Origin: Hyphomonadaceae bacterium UBA2389
Lineage (GTDB): Bacteria > Pseudomonadota > Alphaproteobacteria > Caulobacterales > Aquidulcibacteraceae
Length of the DNA stretch: 13,311 nucleotides
Reading direction: 5' to 3'
NCBI GenBank assembly: GCA_002343395.1
Contig: DDSN01000053.1
Span: 53,360 to 66,670, forward strand
Positions 1-6,623 of the stretch are shown piece by piece (position 1 is the first letter of the stretch; each line of letters opens with the position of its first letter). Under the pieces are notes generated by a model, which saw nothing but the letters and a program-made list of their open reading frames with translations, ran no database searches and was not told where the DNA came from. The translations under genes and the position numbers were made by a program.

Positions 1-422
1 TGGCCCTTCTGGCCATTGATCGAGCTTATGTTGATCACACGCCCAAAGCCGCGTTCGCGCATGCCTTCGATCACCGGACGCGTCATATAGAAAAGGCTGT
101 CCAGATCGACGCGGATCACATCCCGCCATTTCTCGGCGTTCATCTTGTGGAAGAGACCGTCGCGCGTGATGCCGGCGTTGTTCACCAGGACGTCGACTGG
201 CCCGCACTCGGCGACCACCTTAGCGATCCCTTCCGCGCACTGGGCTTCATCGCCCACATCCCACTTGTAGACCTTGATGCCGAGTTCCTTGGCTGTCGCC
301 TCGGCGGCTTCCGCGTTGCCTGCATAGTTGGCGGCGACAGTCAGCCCATCCGCCTTCAGACGCGCCGAGATCGCCTTGCCGATCCCGCGCGTTCCGCCCG
401 TAACCAAAGCCACACGCGCCAT
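1..422 (-). CDS. phbB: Acetoacetyl-CoA reductase, 5' part (partial at window edge)
   Basis: This short-chain dehydrogenase reduces acetoacetyl-CoA to 3-hydroxybutyryl-CoA with NADPH, the second step of PHB synthesis in the cytoplasm. Only the first 140 residues are inside the window. The Rossmann dinucleotide motif TGGTRGIG is at about residues 8-15, and NNAGITRD lies near residue 90. The stretch INISSINGQKG near residues 131-139 matches the PhaB region carrying the catalytic serine (second Ser, about S134). The Tyr/Lys part of the active site lies beyond position 1. The ATG at 422-420 is preceded by GGGAGGA about 6 nt upstream, which supports this start. The usual upstream partner phbA is about 1 kb away, with two unrelated genes between, so phbB must use its own promoter in 423-521. 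FabG is the main alternative, but the GITRDG and SSINGQKG signatures favour PhaB/PhbB. Confidence 0.92.
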   Translation of the reverse strand, partial: MARVALVTGGTRGIGKAISARLKADGLTVAANYAGNAEAAEATAKELGIKVYKWDVGDEAQCAEGIAKVVAECGPVDVLVNNAGITRDGLFHKMNAEKWRDVIRVDLDSLFYMTRPVIEGMRERGFGRVINISSINGQKG

Positions 423-467
423 GCACATCCTCCCAGCTCGTCTTACGCGAACGCCTCAACCACAACA

Positions 468-512
468 CTTGCAAGACTTCGAGCCGCTTGCAACACGGGG
501 AGCGGCTAGAGA
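468..512 (+). promoter_or_regulatory. Putative PhaR-type operator repeats and SnoaL-gene promoter in divergent spacer
   Basis: The 99-bp spacer 423-521 separates the divergent phbB and SnoaL-like genes. It holds two TTGCAA elements 19 bp apart, CTTGCAAG at 468-475 and CTTGCAA at 487-493. A 7-bp inverted repeat, AGCCGCT (482-488) and AGCGGCT (501-507), surrounds the second. TTGCAAC (488-494), ten bases, then GCTAGAGA (505-512) resembles the alphaproteobacterial housekeeping promoter TTGACGS-(10-14)-GCTANAWC. If used, transcription would begin at about 518-522, so the mRNA of the gene starting at 522 would have almost no leader. PhaR of Paracoccus is known to bind TGC-rich sequence. Assigning these elements to PhaR is inference. 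Confidence 0.38.
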
Positions 513-521
513 GAACAGAAA

Positions 522-953
522 ATGACCGAACTCGCAGAGCGCCGCCTCGAAACCGTCCGCCGCCACATGGCGCTTGAAGTCACCCACGATTGGGACGGCG
601 TGATCGCCACCTTCGCTCACCCGCGCTACGAGATGTACGGCGGCGGCCAGGTGTTCGACGGCGAGGCCGCGGTGCGCGGCTATTTCGCCGCTTCACGCAC
701 GCCCTTTCCCGATCAGGGCAACGAGATCATCGCCATCTCGCATGCGGACAACACCGTCCTCGTTGAGTTCTGGCTCACCGGCACGCATCGCGGGCCGCTG
801 AAACTTGGCGGACGCACAATCGAGCCCACGGGCAAGGCATTCCGCATGCGCATGGCCGCCAGCTTCGAATTCGCGCCCGGCAGCGACAAGATCATCTGCG
901 AACGCCCCTATTTCGATCAGAGCGCGGTGCTTCGCGAATTGGGGATCGCCTAA
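522..953 (+). CDS. SnoaL-like / NTF2-fold protein (ester-cyclase family)
   Basis: A 143-residue single-domain protein of the NTF2-like alpha+beta barrel type. An N-terminal helix ends near a DWDGVIATF segment (about 23-31). It is followed by GGGQVFDGEAAVRGYF, strands such as NTVLVEFWLTGTH (about 76-88), and a C-terminal YFDQSAVLRELG typical of SnoaL-like cyclase/isomerase relatives. Relatives include polyketide cyclases and many uncharacterised small-molecule or ester cyclase-like proteins, so no substrate can be assigned. No signal peptide or membrane segment is visible, so it is probably cytoplasmic. The ATG at 522 lacks a strong Shine-Dalgarno sequence (only GAGA about 8 nt upstream). It lies within about 10 nt of a candidate -10 element, so translation may be leaderless. 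It is divergent from phbB, and its TAA (951-953) overlaps the stop codon of the opposing gene. Confidence 0.8.
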   Translation: MTELAERRLETVRRHMALEVTHDWDGVIATFAHPRYEMYGGGQVFDGEAAVRGYFAASRTPFPDQGNEIIAISHADNTVLVEFWLTGTHRGPLKLGGRTIEPTGKAFRMRMAASFEFAPGSDKIICERPYFDQSAVLRELGIA

Positions 954-1414
954 TCCCAGTAGTTGAACACCACCTGCCCTACAGTCTGCGGATTCCAGTA
1001 ACGCAGATCATACGTCATGTTCTTGTTCACGCTCCTGAGCCATTCCCGATCACGTTCCGTAAGGTCACGGCTTAGATCCTCAGCTTCAAGGATGTTCAGC
1101 GTCGGCCCGTAATAGCCCGCTGCAGCAGTGACCACCGATGCATCATCGAAGAATGACCACCCTTGGTCTTCGCGGATTGTCGTTAGCGCAAGGATTGGCG
1201 CATCTGCGCCGATCAAGGCAGCAAATCGCCCCTCCTCCCTGGTGACGATGCATCGATGATAGGTTCGATGAACGCCGCGCCAGTCGAACGACTCGATTTT
1301 CCAGTAACACTCGCGCGCGATGACGAACGTCAGCGCCTTTATGGCCGACTGGCTTAACGGTTCAGCGGAGCCTGAGTAGGCATGAACCAGCGCCGGCGAG
1401 ACGCCATCGATCAC
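950..1414 (-). CDS. Hypothetical protein, low-GC orphan inserted between phbA and phbB
   Basis: A 154-residue protein of no family I recognise. It reads as soluble and globular, with no signal peptide or membrane segment. It is rich in aromatic residues, including ECYWKIESFDW (about 36-46) and a C-terminal DLRYWNP...VFNYWD. The start is GTG at 1414-1412, directly following the phbA TAG (1417-1415); no other in-frame start is close. The frame could therefore be translated by termination-reinitiation after phbA. The TAG (952-950) overlaps the TAA of the convergent SnoaL-like gene. Hand counts on single lines give about 53-60% GC, clearly below phbA and phbB, and codons are unlike the neighbours. 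This suggests acquisition by transfer. The intact length and good codon structure favour a real gene, but the function is unknown. Confidence 0.7.
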   Translation of the reverse strand: MIDGVSPALVHAYSGSAEPLSQSAIKALTFVIARECYWKIESFDWRGVHRTYHRCIVTREEGRFAALIGADAPILALTTIREDQGWSFFDDASVVTAAAGYYGPTLNILEAEDLSRDLTERDREWLRSVNKNMTYDLRYWNPQTVGQVVFNYWD

Positions 1415-2587
1415 CTACCGCTCCACGCACACCGCAATCCCCATGCCGCCGCCGATGCAGAGCGTGGCGAGGCCCTTGGACTTGCCGCGGCGCTGCAGTT
1501 CATAGAGCAGCGTCGTCAGCACGCGCGCGCCGGAAGCGCCAATCGGGTGACCGATGGCGATGGCGCCGCCATTGACGTTCACGATCGCCTCGTCCCAGCC
1601 CATGTCCTTGTTTACGGCACACGCTTGCGCGGCGAAGGCTTCGTTGGCTTCGACGAGATCAAGGTCCGAAACCTTCCAACCCGCCTTCTCAAGCGCGGCC
1701 TTCGAGGCCGGGATCGACCCTGTGCCCATGATCGCGGGGTCGACGCCGCGCGAGGCCCACGAAGCGATGCGCGCCAGCGGCGTCAGTCCGCGCTTCGCCG
1801 CCTCATCCGCCGTCATCAAGACCAAAGCTGCCGCGCCGTCATTGATGCCGGAGGCATTCGCAGCCGTCACCGTGCCGTCCTTCTTGAACGCGGGGCGCAA
1901 ACCCGCCGCGCCCTCAAGCGTGGCGTCGTGTTTGATGTATTCGTCGTTCTCGACGACCGTGTCGCCTTTGCGGCCCCTGACGGTGACCGCGACGATCTCG
2001 TCCTTGAACTTGCCGGCCTTCTGCGCGGCGCTCGCTTTTTTCTGCGAGTTCGTGGCGAACTCATCCTGTTGCGCGCGGGTGATCTGCCATTTCTCGGCGA
2101 CGTTCTCGGCGGTGACGCCCATGTGATAGGCGTTGAACACGTCGGTGAGGCCGTCATTGATCATCGTGTCCGTGAACGTCACCGGCCCCATCTTAGTGCC
2201 GGCGCGCATGTGCGCGGCGTGCGGCGACAGGCTCATGTTCTCCTGGCCGCCGGCGACCACGATCTTGGCGTCTCCGGCCTTGATCTGCTGGTAGCCGACC
2301 ACGACCGCGCGCAGGCCAGACCCGCAGACCTGGTTCAGCCCCCAGGCCGGGCTGTCGTCCGGCACGCCCGCGGCGCGCGCGGCCTGCCGGGCGGGGTTCA
2401 TCCCCTGGCCGGCGGTGAGCACTTGTCCGAGCACCACTTCCGAAACCTCGCCGGCTTCAACCTTGGCGCGTTGCAGCGCGGCGGCAATGGCGACGCGCCC
2501 CAACTCATGCGCGGGCGTTGCAGCAAAGGCCCCGCTAAAGCTGCCGACGGGTGTACGGGCGGCGGAAACGATAACGATGTCGGACAT
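1415..2587 (-). CDS. phbA: Acetyl-CoA C-acetyltransferase (beta-ketothiolase)
   Basis: This biosynthetic thiolase condenses two acetyl-CoA to acetoacetyl-CoA, the first step of PHB synthesis. It is a full-length 390-residue cytoplasmic enzyme. The nucleophilic cysteine C88 is in NQVCGSGLRAV, H347 in GGAIAIGHPIGASGAR, and the second catalytic cysteine C377 in CIGGGMG. This spacing matches the Zoogloea/Ralstonia PhbA pattern. NEAFAAQA, conserved in thiolases, is near residue 316. The ATG at 2587 has AGGAG about 10 nt upstream. The gene is divergent from phaR across a 200-bp control region. A GTG-started frame abuts its TAG. Other thiolases (AtoB, PaaJ, FadA) share the fold, but the neighbourhood with phaR and phbB supports the PHB role. 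Confidence 0.95.
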   Translation of the reverse strand: MSDIVIVSAARTPVGSFSGAFAATPAHELGRVAIAAALQRAKVEAGEVSEVVLGQVLTAGQGMNPARQAARAAGVPDDSPAWGLNQVCGSGLRAVVVGYQQIKAGDAKIVVAGGQENMSLSPHAAHMRAGTKMGPVTFTDTMINDGLTDVFNAYHMGVTAENVAEKWQITRAQQDEFATNSQKKASAAQKAGKFKDEIVAVTVRGRKGDTVVENDEYIKHDATLEGAAGLRPAFKKDGTVTAANASGINDGAAALVLMTADEAAKRGLTPLARIASWASRGVDPAIMGTGSIPASKAALEKAGWKVSDLDLVEANEAFAAQACAVNKDMGWDEAIVNVNGGAIAIGHPIGASGARVLTTLLYELQRRGKSKGLATLCIGGGMGIAVCVER

Positions 2588-2631
2588 GGGCTGCGGCTCC
2601 TAAAGGCGCGAAGGCTTTGGTCTGAAAAGGA

Positions 2632-2659
2632 GAGTTAACCTGCCCTATGGCACAGGCAA
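2632..2659 (-). promoter_or_regulatory. Candidate phbA promoter
   Basis: Read on the minus strand, TTGCCTG (2659-2653), 13 bases, then GTTAACTC (2639-2632) fits the Caulobacter-type TTGACGS-(10-14)-GCTANAWC promoter with about two mismatches in each element. It would start transcription about 40 nt upstream of the phbA ATG. The -35 element contains a TTGC/GCAA half-site of the kind clustered in this region, so a repressor bound there would cover it. The assignment rests on pattern alone. Confidence 0.35.
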
Positions 2660-2772
2660 CGGGCGAAATCCAAGCGCCCGGTCGCAATCTACAGAGCCAA
2701 ACAGGGGCTTTGTCTTGCATTGCGGCGAAGGAGGGAGGATTTTGCCGCGCAAGCGCCGCTTCGCGCCTGCAA
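2656..2772. promoter_or_regulatory. Cluster of TTGC/GCAA half-sites, putative PhaR operator region
   Basis: Within about 120 bp of the phbA/phaR spacer there are seven TTGC or GCAA tetramers, at 2656, 2684, 2715, 2720, 2742, 2749 and 2769. Two of them form the inverted repeat TTGC-CGC-GCAA (2742-2752). At about 60% GC roughly one would be expected. A 6-bp hairpin, CGGGCG (2660-2665) and CGCCCG (2675-2680), is also present. PhaR regulators are reported to bind TGC-rich DNA and to repress their own gene and PHA genes; that this cluster is their target is inference. Confidence 0.42.
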
Positions 2773-2787
2773 CAAGGATGGACCCCA

Positions 2788-3426
2788 GTGGCGGATTCAA
2801 ACGGCCAATCCAGATCAGAGGGCGAAGAACCCGCCGACGCGGTGGTGATCAAGAAATACGCCAACCGCCGCCTCTACAACACGGCGTCGTCATCCTACGT
2901 GACGCTCGACCATCTGTCGGAGATGGTGCGAGACGGCGTCGACTTCGTCGTGCAGGACGCCAAATCCGGCGAGGACATCACCCGCTCGGTGCTGACACAG
3001 ATCATCTTCGAACAAGAGAGCCGCGGCCAAGCCCTGCTTCCGGTTCAGTTCCTGCGCCGCATCATCCGCTTCTATGGCGATCAGATGCAGGGCTTCCTGC
3101 CCCCCTATCTTGAGATGAGCATGGAGAGCTTCTCCAAGGCGCAGGATCAGATGCGCGAGAATTTCTCGCGGGCGTTCGGCGCCAACACGCCGATGGCCGC
3201 CTTCGAGGACCTCACACAACGCAATATGGCGATGTATCAGCAAGCCATGAAGATGTGGGCGCCCTTCACCAAGGGGCTGCCTAGCATGGGGCAAATGCCA
3301 GGCGGCGCCAACGTCATGGCCGAACCGGAAAGCGACGACGCCAAGGAAGAAGAGCTCTCAGAGCTGCGCAAGCAAATGGAGACGATGCAAAAGCAGCTCG
3401 ATGCGCTCGCGCGCGGCAAGAGCTGA
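2788..3426 (+). CDS. phaR: PHB synthesis repressor / PHB-responsive regulator PhaR
   Basis: A DNA-binding regulator that senses PHB granules and represses phasin and PHA genes. The predicted protein has 212 residues. Its N-terminal PHB/PHA accumulation regulator DNA-binding domain begins with VVIKKYANRRLYNT (19-32) and runs to about residue 80. The second PHB_acc segment includes LLPVQFLRRIIRFYGDQMQGFLPPYLE (about 84-110). A Met/Gln-rich middle follows, then a C-terminal heptad-like helix (EEELSELRKQMETMQKQLDAL, about 188-208) probably used for oligomerisation. I chose the GTG at 2788 because the family domain begins shortly after it and AAGGA lies about 10 nt upstream. The frame is open back to an ATG at 2647, which would add 47 residues unlike the family. 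It is divergent from phbA, with likely autoregulation through the TTGC-rich spacer. Confidence 0.93.
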   Translation: MADSNGQSRSEGEEPADAVVIKKYANRRLYNTASSSYVTLDHLSEMVRDGVDFVVQDAKSGEDITRSVLTQIIFEQESRGQALLPVQFLRRIIRFYGDQMQGFLPPYLEMSMESFSKAQDQMRENFSRAFGANTPMAAFEDLTQRNMAMYQQAMKMWAPFTKGLPSMGQMPGGANVMAEPESDDAKEEELSELRKQMETMQKQLDALARGKS

Positions 3427-3476
3427 CGCCAAGCCGATCTCGCCTGTCGCCACGCAACTAGCGTTGAGAAAACCGA

Positions 3477-5360
3477 ATGCGCCTTCGCTTCAGCCGCAGG
3501 GAGTGCCTCGCTGGCGGTGTCGCGCTGGCAGCGCTTGGCACTGAAGCGACGGCGGAATCGTCGCTACACGGCATCGACAACGGCGCGACCCTCATCGGCG
3601 CGCGGGACCGCGCAGGAATCGAACTCTCCGGAGACTGGGCGTACTCCGTTGATCCTTATCGCGACGGTCTGAACGGTTTCCACGGCGCGTCGGCGGGCCT
3701 CGGCCATCGCCGCTTCGACGACATCGATGTCGACGCCTACACCCAAGCGCACCCCAATGCCTTGTTCGAGTACGACATGGCGCGCGCGGCGCGCGCGCGT
3801 CTCCCTTCGGCATGGATGGGGCATGCTCCGGAATTGCGCCGTTATGTCGGACTGATGTGGTATCAGCGCACGTTCACCGTTGAGGGGCCGGTGCGCGGGC
3901 GCGCGTTCATCCACGTCGAAGGCGCGAACTATCGCACGGTCGTTTACGTGAACGGCGCGCGCGTGGGCGGCCACGAAGGCGGCTTCACGCCGTTTGCCTG
4001 CGAAGCGACGACGCACCTGCGCACGGGCGAAAACCAGATTACGCTCGCCGTCGACTCCGAACCGTCGCCGGAGACCATTCCGCCACCGGTCACGGACTGG
4101 GAAAACTATGGCGGCGTTACGCGTCCTCTGCGCGTCGTGCTTACCCCGGAGACTTTCATCGATGACGCCTGGGCGCGGCTTACGCGTGACGGCGCCCTCG
4201 CCTTCAGCATGCGCCTGAACGGACCGCGTGTGCGCGGTCGGCGAGTACGGGCGCGGATTCCGGCGCTGGGCGTCACGGTCCGGGGCCGCACCGGCGAGGA
4301 TGGGTGCTGGCACGCCGAGACGCCGGCGCCTCCAGAACTCCGGCGTTGGTCGCCTCAATCGCCGACATTGTATCAAGTTGTCTTCGAGACTACCGACGAT
4401 GCGCTCAGCGACCGCGTCGGCTTTCGCACCGTTGAAACGCGCGGCGAAGATATTCTGTTGAATGGCGAGCCGATCTTCTTGCGCGGGATTTGTCTGCACG
4501 AGGAAGAAATTGGCGAGGCCCCGGTTCGGAACATGACGCCCGAGGCCGCCGAGCGATTGCTTCGCATCGCCAAGGACGATCTCCACTGCAACTTCGTGCG
4601 CCTAGCCCACTATCCGCACACCGAAACCACGGTCCGCCTCGCCGACGAAATCGGGCTGATGGTCTGGAGCGAGATCCCCGTGTACTGGCGTATCGACTGG
4701 GAAAGCGCTGAAACGCTGACCACAGCCCGGCGCATGTTGGCCGAGAACATTCAGCGCGACCGCAATCGCGCGGCGATCATTTTGTGGAGCGTCGGCAACG
4801 AGACGCCTCTGAGCGAGGCGCGCAACTCGTTCATGCAAACGCTGGTCGCCGACGCAAGACGCCTTGACGATAGCCGGCTTATTACTGCTGCTCTGCTTAC
4901 GAACCGCACGGAAGAGCACGGCCGCCCGCTGATCACTATCGACGACCCTCTCGCCCAGAGCCTCGATGTCCTGGGCGTCAACACTTACAACGGTTGGTAC
5001 AGCGACGACGCGCTTTCGGCGTTGCCGAGCATCGCGTGGCGGTCACGCCTGGGCAAGCCGATGGTGTTCTCGGAGTTTGGCGCCGACGCGCTCGCTGGTT
5101 TTCACGACCCCGACCTAATGCGCAAGTTCTCCGAGGAGTTTCAAGCGGATTACTATCGTCAGACCCTGGCCATGAGCGAGAGCATCGGGTTCCTGCGCGG
5201 ACTCTCGCCATGGATATTGAAGGACTTTCGATCGCCGCGGCGCCAGCACCCGATCTACCAGGAGGGTTGGAATCGTAAGGGGCTTATTTCGCAAACGGGC
5301 GTTCGCAAGCAGGCTTTCGCGGTATTGTCCGAACACTATCGCCAACGCGCCAATGGCTAG
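3477..5360 (+). CDS. Glycoside hydrolase family 2 protein (beta-galactosidase/glucuronidase-like), Tat-exported
   Basis: A retaining beta-glycosidase of clan GH-A, 627 residues. The N-terminus carries SRRECLAGG (6-14), then a hydrophobic run and an ATA-E cleavage site near residue 26; this looks like a twin-arginine signal, so the enzyme is probably periplasmic. The order is a sugar-binding jelly roll at about 45-225 (LSGDW, VGLMWYQRTF, GGHEGGFTPF, NYGGVTRPL), an Ig-like domain at about 226-320, and a TIM barrel from about 325 (LNGEPIFLRG) to 610. The acid/base is E442 in WSVGNETP and the nucleophile is E533 in VFSEFGAD. Both catalytic residues and the RLAHYPH segment are present, so it looks active. 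The exact sugar cannot be read from sequence. It lies 50 nt after phaR with no clear terminator between, and converges on the LuxR-type gene with a 9-nt gap. The SD before ATG 3477 is weak. Confidence 0.88.
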   Translation: MRLRFSRRECLAGGVALAALGTEATAESSLHGIDNGATLIGARDRAGIELSGDWAYSVDPYRDGLNGFHGASAGLGHRRFDDIDVDAYTQAHPNALFEYDMARAARARLPSAWMGHAPELRRYVGLMWYQRTFTVEGPVRGRAFIHVEGANYRTVVYVNGARVGGHEGGFTPFACEATTHLRTGENQITLAVDSEPSPETIPPPVTDWENYGGVTRPLRVVLTPETFIDDAWARLTRDGALAFSMRLNGPRVRGRRVRARIPALGVTVRGRTGEDGCWHAETPAPPELRRWSPQSPTLYQVVFETTDDALSDRVGFRTVETRGEDILLNGEPIFLRGICLHEEEIGEAPVRNMTPEAAERLLRIAKDDLHCNFVRLAHYPHTETTVRLADEIGLMVWSEIPVYWRIDWESAETLTTARRMLAENIQRDRNRAAIILWSVGNETPLSEARNSFMQTLVADARRLDDSRLITAALLTNRTEEHGRPLITIDDPLAQSLDVLGVNTYNGWYSDDALSALPSIAWRSRLGKPMVFSEFGADALAGFHDPDLMRKFSEEFQADYYRQTLAMSESIGFLRGLSPWILKDFRSPRRQHPIYQEGWNRKGLISQTGVRKQAFAVLSEHYRQRANG

Positions 5361-5369
5361 CCGCAGCCC

Positions 5370-6515
5370 CTACTGAGCTTCGGGGCCCGGGTCGCCGCCA
5401 TCGCGCAACGCGAGGGGCAGCCCGCGCAAGATCGCGACAAGTCGCGCTTGATCGGAAGCGCCGGTTTTTCGCAAGACGCCCTTCATCAAAAAGCGAACTG
5501 CGTTTTCGGTGACGCCACGCCGGATTGCGAACTCGCGAATGGTCTCGCCATCGGCCAGCGATGCAGCGAGAAACGCTTCGCTCGGCGTTAGCCCGTACCA
5601 CGCGGCAAGGTGGTCGACGGGAATAGACGGCGCCTTGCTGCGCGGCCCGATCGTGACCAACATGGACGCACCTTCGACATAGCCGTCGAGCGCCAGCGCC
5701 GATTGAGGCGCAATCCGGATCGCCAGCACAGCGTGCTCGCCGCCATCTGCGTTCGTCGCGGTGAAGGCGGCGCTTGCCGGCGGGTCTGCCGCAGCGAGCC
5801 GCTCAAGCTCCGCGTTCGCGGCGACGCTCGCAAAGCGCCAACCCCCATCGACGACGCGGCCGGTTCCATCGCTCACAAAGGCCTCAACGCGCGGATTTGC
5901 ATTGACCACGCTGAAATCCGCGCGCAACGCCAGAACGCCCGCCGCGCTCATCGCCAACGCCGCCTCCGCCGCGCCCGCGCGCAAATCCGTCTCGGCAATA
6001 CGTTTGCTGATGCGCACGGCGCGTTGGATGTGCGGCGCCACCAAATGCATGCCCCGATGCAAACGCGATATGTCGTATCCCTCGGGACCGGGAAACACCC
6101 AAGCCAAGCGGTATTCGTCGTCGCGATCCAAGATCGCGGCTAGCGCGCGCACGATCTGCCAATTGGACAAAAAGTGTTTGTAGAACTCGCTGTCCTTCAA
6201 TTCGTCGCGCGGACAGATGTCGTCGGTATCCACGATCTGTCCAATCGGAAGCGGCGCGATACGGCGGCTCCACGGCTGCACGCCCGCGAAGGTGGAGGCG
6301 TAAATGTCACGCGCGTGCGGCGCCAGGTTCGCAGCCGCCACGAAGCGTGCGCCCCGATACGGCGCGCGCTCCCACAATAGAAACGACACATCCCAGTGCG
6401 GCGGCGAATAGGCGTTGACAAAACGCACCATCGCTTCATCCCAGGTCGCGGCATCAAGCGCCGCCTGGTAGATGCAGCTCACCACATCGTTGAAAACATC
6501 GAGTTCCGTGGTCAT
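5370..6515 (-). CDS. LuxR-type HTH transcriptional regulator with unassigned N-terminal sensor
   Basis: A 381-residue protein ending in a GerE/LuxR-type helix-turn-helix (about 309-365: LTPSEAFLAASLADG, then REFAIRRGVTENAVRFLMKGVLRKTGA). The scanning helix and the second, recognition helix are both recognisable. The first ~190 residues begin with VVSCIYQAALDAATWDEA, a pattern common in alphaproteobacterial PAS-like/LuxR proteins. They do not resemble a canonical acyl-homoserine-lactone domain or a receiver domain, so the signal is unknown. A small second domain, about 190-290, may be PAS-like. I chose the ATG at 6515; a TTG at 6533 in the same frame would add six residues. No good SD is present. 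Instead GGACTGGCCGGG lies just before the ATG and is the exact complement of an upstream hairpin loop. The gene converges on the GH2 gene and could regulate it; that is only inference. Confidence 0.85.
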   Translation of the reverse strand: MTTELDVFNDVVSCIYQAALDAATWDEAMVRFVNAYSPPHWDVSFLLWERAPYRGARFVAAANLAPHARDIYASTFAGVQPWSRRIAPLPIGQIVDTDDICPRDELKDSEFYKHFLSNWQIVRALAAILDRDDEYRLAWVFPGPEGYDISRLHRGMHLVAPHIQRAVRISKRIAETDLRAGAAEAALAMSAAGVLALRADFSVVNANPRVEAFVSDGTGRVVDGGWRFASVAANAELERLAAADPPASAAFTATNADGGEHAVLAIRIAPQSALALDGYVEGASMLVTIGPRSKAPSIPVDHLAAWYGLTPSEAFLAASLADGETIREFAIRRGVTENAVRFLMKGVLRKTGASDQARLVAILRGLPLALRDGGDPGPEAQ

Positions 6516-6517
6516 CC

Positions 6518-6527
6518 CGGCCAGTCC
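6518..6527 (-). promoter_or_regulatory. Translation-initiation region complementary to upstream hairpin loop
   Basis: On the minus strand this is GGACTGGCCG, ending 2 nt before the ATG of the LuxR-type gene, where a ribosome would dock. It is the perfect reverse complement of the ten-base loop 6602-6593 (CGGCCAGTCC on the minus strand). Pairing would bury the initiation region. Confidence 0.45.
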
Positions 6528-6582
6528 GCACAACGCATGCGGAAGCTTGGCTACGGCGGCCGGGCGGCGGCGACAAGAGGCC

Positions 6583-6612
6583 CGCGCGCGAGGGACTGGC
6601 CGCTCGCGCGCG
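6583..6612 (-). terminator. Perfect 10-bp GC hairpin after the secreted-protein gene (terminator or leader element)
   Basis: CGCGCGCGAG (6583-6592) and CTCGCGCGCG (6603-6612) form a perfect 10-bp stem with a 10-nt loop. The hairpin begins 11 nt after the stop codon of the upstream minus-strand gene, a normal place for an intrinsic terminator. However, it is followed only by a weak U stretch (CTCTTGTC). The loop matches the start region of the next gene, so it may instead, or also, be a regulatory RNA element. Confidence 0.45.
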
Positions 6613-6623
6613 AGGCGTCGGCG

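Noticed and set aside
1382..2638. A 418-codon open frame on the plus strand opposite phbA
   Set aside because: Arg/His/Ala-rich composition typical of an antisense shadow in GC-rich DNA; phbA on the other strand is unmistakable.
2647..2787. Upstream ATG that would give PhaR a 47-residue N-terminal extension
   Set aside because: The extension does not resemble the family, it crosses the putative operator cluster, and the GTG at 2788 has an SD-like AAGGA.
6516..6533. TTG at 6533 as start of the LuxR-type regulator
   Set aside because: It adds only six residues, is a rarer start codon and has no SD; the ATG at 6515 is preferred, although not proven.
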